This document shows positions 60,101 through 64,000 of a stretch of 64,000 bases of DNA, one piece after another (the stretch's first letter is position 1; every line of letters begins with the position of its first letter). Location of the stretch: the NCBI GenBank assembly GCA_018712345.1, contig DVHG01000025.1, positions 1 to 64,000 on the forward strand. The letters run 5' to 3'. A model generated the notes under the pieces. It had not been told where the DNA came from, did no database searches, and saw only the letters and a list, made by a program, of their open reading frames with translations. The translations under genes and the position numbers were made by a program. Origin of the DNA: Candidatus Onthovicinus excrementipullorum. GTDB taxonomy: Bacteria; Bacillota; Clostridia; Oscillospirales; Acutalibacteraceae.

Positions 60101-62715
60101 CCGAGGGAACGCAGGCTCCGGAGGCGTTTACGATTGACAAGACGAATCCTGCCGGATCTATTCAGATCGGAGCATGGGAACAGACGTGGACGGATTTCCC
60201 CGAGACGGCGGAGGATGACCGTTCCTTCGGTCTCTGGGATAATAAGACGGTGCAGGTCACAGTGACAAACACCGATGAACTCAGCGGGATTGCATCTGTC
60301 GAGCATTTCAGAAGCAGTGAGATTCTCTCCCTGGAGGAGGTTCAGGAGAGCGACGCCTGGATTCAGGCCGAGCTTGACGCAAATGGAACCTTTACATATC
60401 AGGTGGAGCCGGATGAACGGTTTGTAGTTTACGTCCACCTTGTGGATCGGGCGGGGAATGAAGCCTATCTCTCCTCCGACGGCGTGATCGTGGATTCGAC
60501 CTTCCCCGATGTGGAGAAGGTGGCCCCTGTGGTGACGCTTGCACCTGCTCAGCCATCCGAAAACGGCATATATAATACGGATGTCCGTGTGGACGTGGAC
60601 GTGCAGGACCCCGTTTCCGGAGCAGATGTTTTTTCCGGGCTGAAATCTGTCACCTACAAGATCTATAATCAGAGCCTGCCCGAAGGTCAAACAGTGACAG
60701 CGGAGGGGACCCTGTTCAGTTTTGAGAATCAAGCACCTCAGAAAGAGGATCTTGTTCAGTGGGTGTCTACCTCTAGAGCAAATGAGTTCAACATCAAGCT
60801 TGAGCAGATTTTGGTAGACAGCGCTGCGAACAACAGCAATTCAGTAGTCGTCGAAATCACTGCGCTGGATAATGCATACAACAAGACCATTCGGTCTTGC
60901 GAGCTCATGATTGATGTCACGGAACCCACGATCACGGTCGGATACGATAACAATAATGCTGACAGCAATCGTTATTTTAAGGATAAGAGAACTGCGATGA
61001 TCGTCATTACGGAGAGAAACTTTGATCCAAACGATGTGAAAATTACGATCCAAAATACGGACGGCACGATCCCGGCTGTTTCCTCATGGACAAAGAAAGC
61101 CAGTTCCGGAAATCCGGATGACACGACATGGACTGCAACTGTTGTTTACAGTGCGGACGGGGACTATGATTTCGCCATCGCCTATACCGACGAGGCCAAC
61201 AATGCATGTACACAACCCGCCTTTGCCGACGGGACAGTTGCCGGGGCCTCTTTTACTATCGACAGGACAATTCCGACTGTCCAGGTGACGTATGACAATA
61301 ACAGCGCTGCGAACGGGAACTATTACAAGGACATTCGTACCGCCACTATTGTCATCACGGAGCACAATCTGGATCCCAATGGCGCGGACCGGGATCATGT
61401 GGACGTTGCCCTGACTGCAACAGATGACGGGACGGCAATCACCAGACCTGCGGTCTCTGCATGGACAACTGACGGCAACAGGTATACGGCCACAATTACA
61501 TACAGTGCGGACGCTTTCTATACCTTCAGTATTAAAATCAGGGATAAGGCCGGGAACAGCTCTGCCAATTTTGAGCGCCAGTCCTTCTACATTGACAGGA
61601 CCTCTCCCACACTTGAGATTACCGGTGTAGCGGACAATTCCGCCAACAGTGGTGATGTAGTGCCGGTCGTCTCCTACTCGGACACCAATTATGATGCGGA
61701 ACAGGTTACTATTACTCTCACAGGTGCCAACAGAAAGAGAGTCCAGCTGGACGGCCAATATGCCGATATTCACAATGGGCGTATCTTTACCTTTAAAAAC
61801 TTCGCCAAGAAAAAGGAAATTGATGATATTTACACACTAACCGCTACCTTGACCGACAAGGCCGGCAACACGTCGACTAAGACTATCACGTTCTCCGTTA
61901 ACCGTTTTGGTTCTACATACGCGCTGGATGAATCTACTGAAAAGATGAACGGCACCTACGTGGAAGAGCCAGTCGACGTAGTTATTACGGAGACCAACGT
62001 GAATCAGCTGTCAAATATTAAGATCACGCTGTTTAAGGATAATGAGGCAATCGTCCTGACTGAGGGAACGGATTATGTCATTGAGGTTGCGGGCGGTAAT
62101 GGACAGTGGTATCGCTATACTTATACCATATTTGCGAAAAACTTTGAGGCTGACGGCGTATACAGTCTGACTGTTGAGTCAGATGACGCAGCCGGCAATG
62201 TTGCTAAAAATGACTTGGATACCAAAAATACCGCTTTGAGCTTTGGCGTTGACAGCACACTTCCAGTTATCAATATTGAAAATTTGGAGAGCAACACCAC
62301 TTATGCCACCGAAAACTTAACCGTTGAGATGAGTGTTGAGGATAACCTGAAGCTTGCGAAGGTGATTGTTGAGCTCGATGGGAAAGAGATCCGGGTATGG
62401 AGTGGTACGGAACTGGAAGAGGTTGTCAATAATGGTGGAAATTTCTCCTTTGACATTGCGGGTAATTCAACCGCTGCGCACAGACTGGTTGTGTATGCGG
62501 TGGATGCGGCCGGAAACGGAGAAAAAATTTCTGATACGGAACTCCCGGCCAATGCGGAAATGGTAGAGGAATTCTATGTAACCACCAACCTCTGGGTCCG
62601 CTATTACACAAATAAGCCGCTGTTCTTTGGCTCCATTGCCGGAACCGTTTTCATCGCGGGATTAATCGTATTCCTTATTGTTTATAAGAAGAAAAAAGGG
62701 GAAGAGAAGCAGTAA
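57127..62715 (+). CDS. Giant Ig-like repeat surface protein (1862 aa)
   Basis: A signal peptide (RALAMLLSLAMAVTALPFG, A-x-A near residue 38) precedes a Cna_B/carboxypeptidase-regulatory-like domain (about 43-128). Next come MBG/Ig-like modules (about 140-590) whose boundaries repeat SGFAFQEQYPENLAYG-type sequences, then eight or more Ig-like modules (about 600-1810). Three of these share YDNN...RTA.IVITE(H/R)N units at DNA 59800, 60940 and 61290. A C-terminal membrane helix (FFGSIAGTVFIAGLIVFLIV) and a lysine-rich tail (YKKKKGEEKQ) anchor it. There is no LPxTG. It ends the pilus/kinase cluster and is probably a long adhesin or stalk reaching beyond the wall. Confidence 0.88.
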   Translation: MIQRSRKSFSRALAMLLSLAMAVTALPFGLTRVHAAVPDSYTVTVKDEAGNPVAGAGVRLEGVNIPLDLTEKTGEDGVAAFAVSTIEAALSEIQEGSANVRIHVSSENHGTATRAVSLTKGDLVRNIEVVLTQASAQIPAADYVIRGYEGAYDGQPHGAYVAAEGYTVRYSTDGSSYGENCPTITDVGEQEVYVQLSKEGYQPVLQKVVLKVTPAVRSDFGFADPSPKDVEYTQDLILKNAASSSCEPQAVTYKSSDETIATVGQDGTVTFLQAGTVTITAEMAAGKNYAESAASYQVTAYEPNSFGFEISAPTAVVYGPNNHTFTNQVRDPQAATVTYRIVSQERDGASASDVASINSATGEVTILAAGTIEVKAETETGLAATYTLTINRAVQSGFAFQEQYPENLAYGASYQNEAFGGEGAGAITYQITSGETVVSLEPDGTIRAIGVGDASIQAIRAADSRYGAASAVYTITAVKADQTGFAFASNSYEVKYGTRTLTVSADGGQSDGAITYSIEEGAEIAFIDAASGAVTFVDQMTGSVRVKAVKAGNAYYNEISAFTTIQVTRFNASSLYHLEGDQGDNGWYTGNIDIVPAEGYMIATEDSFDAEWKDRLTLESEGVTEDLKVYLKGTEGPDAGAISDAIAIGTLKIDKTAPISMSITYSKSVMDVVLEALTLGFYQAPVTVTVEAADTVSGIESFAYAYTVSEGASSVNQGGSGTISEGDADFSRDAEKASASFEIPAQFRGHVSFTAYDRAGNHSDYADADHEIIVDSLAPEVTVVLPEGEGPDSSYYNAPVRATVRIEEANFCASDVVINVGKRLNGEAEYTETPLAPEFKPDEIEDTYVMEIQFKENADYILDISYTDKSDNESAEKQYQFTVDTIAPEISVSYDNNDAQNGDQFKGDRTATIVITEHNFTAQNVNVQITTKNAQGDVSISDYAADLREDANWEHNGDTHTASISFSAEANYTFAIGCTDLAGTANTGVTYAEGTQAPEAFTIDKTNPAGSIQIGAWEQTWTDFPETAEDDRSFGLWDNKTVQVTVTNTDELSGIASVEHFRSSEILSLEEVQESDAWIQAELDANGTFTYQVEPDERFVVYVHLVDRAGNEAYLSSDGVIVDSTFPDVEKVAPVVTLAPAQPSENGIYNTDVRVDVDVQDPVSGADVFSGLKSVTYKIYNQSLPEGQTVTAEGTLFSFENQAPQKEDLVQWVSTSRANEFNIKLEQILVDSAANNSNSVVVEITALDNAYNKTIRSCELMIDVTEPTITVGYDNNNADSNRYFKDKRTAMIVITERNFDPNDVKITIQNTDGTIPAVSSWTKKASSGNPDDTTWTATVVYSADGDYDFAIAYTDEANNACTQPAFADGTVAGASFTIDRTIPTVQVTYDNNSAANGNYYKDIRTATIVITEHNLDPNGADRDHVDVALTATDDGTAITRPAVSAWTTDGNRYTATITYSADAFYTFSIKIRDKAGNSSANFERQSFYIDRTSPTLEITGVADNSANSGDVVPVVSYSDTNYDAEQVTITLTGANRKRVQLDGQYADIHNGRIFTFKNFAKKKEIDDIYTLTATLTDKAGNTSTKTITFSVNRFGSTYALDESTEKMNGTYVEEPVDVVITETNVNQLSNIKITLFKDNEAIVLTEGTDYVIEVAGGNGQWYRYTYTIFAKNFEADGVYSLTVESDDAAGNVAKNDLDTKNTALSFGVDSTLPVINIENLESNTTYATENLTVEMSVEDNLKLAKVIVELDGKEIRVWSGTELEEVVNNGGNFSFDIAGNSTAAHRLVVYAVDAAGNGEKISDTELPANAEMVEEFYVTTNLWVRYYTNKPLFFGSIAGTVFIAGLIVFLIVYKKKKGEEKQ

Positions 62716-62747
62716 TAAGCTGTTGAATAAACAGCAATCAAAATAAA

Positions 62748-62800
62748 ACTCCCCGCTTGTTATCTGATGCAGTGCGCCGGTAATAAGCGGGGTGTTTTTT
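62748..62800 (+). terminator. Terminator of the tad/kinase/adhesin cluster
   Basis: ACTCCCCGCTTGTTA and TAATAAGCGGGGTG form the stem, followed by TTTTTT. It is the first strong terminator seen since 40.5 kb on this strand. Confidence 0.85.
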
Positions 62801-62859
62801 ATAGGAAATGGAAGATTCTTCAGATGTAAATCGTTTTTGGGCAGTAATCGGTAGTATGA

Positions 62860-63385
62860 AGGCCACGTGGAGCAGCCGGGCGCAGGCCGGCATGAGTGCG
62901 GAATTGCTATCCGGGAAAAAGCAACCGCTCGTGTCCGGTGGTGGATTTATCGGTTGAGCCACTCAATAAGGTTATTTGTACGAATACAGGTCCATTGCTC
63001 ACCGGGAATATCGCAGCAGGAAGAGTCCCTCAACGCCAACTTCTTTTCTGTCAGCTGCTTGCAACTCCATGGAGCGCAGTTCCTGCGCCACGGCTTTAGC
63101 CTTCGCACGGGCAGCCGTTCTGCTCTTCTGGGCATGGATCGTCTTGAGTATCTTGGTCATTAGCTTTACCCTTGAGCGGGGCGCTACAGAGAATACATTG
63201 CGGTAGAAGCGGACAGTACAGCGCTGGTATTTGGTTGCCGGGAGTATTCCTCCCATAGCTTTCGGCATTCCCAGAAACTTGTCGCCCACAACAAGTTTTA
63301 CGCTGTCCAAGCCACTGGAAGAAGCTGGCCCAACCTGACCTTGGCCTCTTTTATGCCCCCAGAAGCACCCGAGAGGCTTAGTGAT
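62860..63385 (-). pseudogene. IS256-family transposase remnant, frameshifted
   Basis: Fragments in different minus-strand frames line up as the C-terminal half of an IS256/Mutator transposase: WASFFQWL (63309-63332), LDSVKLVVGDKFLGMP, RCTVRFYRNVFSVAPRSRVK, KAKAVAQELRSMEL, GEQWTCIRTNNLIEWLNR (to 62950), then FPDSNSALMPACARLLHVA (62917-62861). At least three frame changes and a stop right after LNR make it inactive. The catalytic N-terminal half is missing. Sequence GGACACACTG on the minus strand near 63495-63505 may be a relic of the element end. 63386-63650 shows no gene. Confidence 0.8.
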
Positions 63386-63645
63386 TTCTTTTACCCTTCA
63401 GACAGAGAGTGAATGAGAGGCCTTCCATCCTGCTCTCACGACGGCAGTACAGTCCTATGATGGCAGTCTCAAAGGAAATTCCTTTGAAAACAGTGTGTCC
63501 AAACTTCATTCTACCACAGGCTGCAAACCACGTATTCCTTTATGTGAACCTTAATTTGCGTAATTTATTTATACGTTATTCAGGAATCAAATGTTTACAC
63601 AGACACGAATAATAAAAATTCCCATCACGACGAAATTTGGAACAG

Positions 63646-63672
63646 GAAAAAAGGACTGACCTTCCCGTCAGT
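63646..63672 (-). terminator. Terminator overlapping the ANTAR gene stop
   Basis: On the minus strand ACTGAC and GTCAGT form a short stem followed by CCTTTTTTCC. The stem includes the stop codon of the response regulator gene. Confidence 0.65.
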
Positions 63673-64000
63673 TTTCATACGTTTTAATAATGTTTTCTGC
63701 GATGGCCCGGCGCTTGACGCAGGTGTCCATTGCGCGTTTTTCAATATAGTGGTGCGCCTCCGGTTCGCTCATCTTCAGGTGTTCAATGAGCAGCAGCTTG
63801 GCGCGGTTGACCAGGCGGATCTCCTCCATCTTGCTCTGAAGGGAGGAGGTCCGCTCCTCCAGTGCACGGATTTTTTGCCGGGTGGCGGCGAGCAGCTTCA
63901 TCGACTGGAAGACCATTTGCCGGCTGACCGGCTTGGGCAGTGTTAGAATTCCATAATCCTCCACTTTCAGGCCGACGGCCTCCTGAATTTCCGCTTTGAC
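63668..64000 (-). CDS. ANTAR-domain response regulator, 3' part
   Basis: The reading frame is open to the right edge, so the gene starts outside the window. The visible 110 residues contain the end of a receiver domain (ILTLPKPVSRQMVFQSMKLL, with the conserved Lys-Pro), a coiled-coil linker (KIRALEERTSSLQSKMEEI) and a C-terminal ANTAR RNA-binding domain (RAKLLLIEHLKMSEPEAHHYIEKRAMD). ANTAR proteins bind paired hairpins in nascent RNA and prevent termination, often in amino-alcohol or nitrogen regulation. An internal GTG at 63964 is not the start because homologous residues continue upstream. Its target and kinase are not in view. Confidence 0.85.
   Translation of the reverse strand, partial: VKAEIQEAVGLKVEDYGILTLPKPVSRQMVFQSMKLLAATRQKIRALEERTSSLQSKMEEIRLVNRAKLLLIEHLKMSEPEAHHYIEKRAMDTCVKRRAIAENIIKTYEN

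Noticed and set aside
59710-60732. 340-codon minus-strand ORF inside the giant surface protein gene
   Set aside because: Shadow frame of a repetitive Ig-coding sequence; no SD or known domain.

Overview
The window looks like chromosomal DNA of an anaerobic, endospore-forming member of the Clostridia, most likely a gut Oscillospirales (Ruminococcaceae-like) bacterium. The evidence is purine-rich Shine-Dalgarno (SD) sites before nearly every gene, dipicolinate synthase genes, a Gram-positive style Tad pilus locus without a secretin, a host-glycan glycosidase cluster, and GC-rich intergenic palindromic repeats of a kind I associate with that group. The species assignment is inference. No tRNA or rRNA gene was seen.

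Region 1 (1-16.4 kb) is a + strand run of glycan-degrading enzymes. It holds a 5'-truncated GH36 alpha-galactosidase abutting the start of a tnpV-like transposon gene, five GH29 alpha-L-fucosidases, two paralogous GH43-like beta-propeller proteins, a GH2 enzyme with a C-terminal discoidin-like domain, a Cys-type sulfatase and a GH89 alpha-N-acetylglucosaminidase. None has a recognisable signal peptide, so the set probably finishes imported fucosylated, sulfated, GlcNAc/Gal-capped mucin-type glycans in the cytoplasm.

Region 2 (16.4-27.2 kb) is a complete type I-C CRISPR-Cas locus: array 1 (22 repeats), cas3, cas5c, cas8c with an internal cas11c start, cas7c, cas4, cas1, cas2, then array 2 (12 repeats). 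Both leaders carry the same 45-bp inverted-repeat element at nearly the same distance from the first repeat. The apparent cas3 start codon reads ATC.

Region 3 (27.2-40.5 kb) is housekeeping and envelope: DAHP synthase, a LytTR response regulator, a strongly folded candidate RNA, two secreted proteins, copies of intergenic repeats around a DUF559 gene, DUF6440, murC, the dipicolinate synthase pair dpaAB with a sigma-K-like promoter, and a small membrane protein with an HEAGH zinc motif.

Region 4 (40.5-62.8 kb) is one long, tightly packed + strand cluster. Tad pilus genes (tadZ, tadA, tadB, tadC, flp-like pilin, prepilin peptidase, TadE-like pseudopilins, DUF5702) are interleaved with a WG-repeat protein and an LRR lipoprotein. 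They are followed by an FHA protein, a PP2C phosphatase, a Ser/Thr kinase, two small membrane proteins and a 1862-residue Ig-repeat surface protein. The FHA protein and a small membrane protein next to the kinase share a duplicated ETTVL motif, which suggests a phospho-threonine switch controlling the pilus/adhesin apparatus. This is the most likely under-described system here.

Region 5 (62.8-64 kb) holds a decayed IS256-family transposase remnant and the 3' part of an ANTAR-domain response regulator running off the edge.
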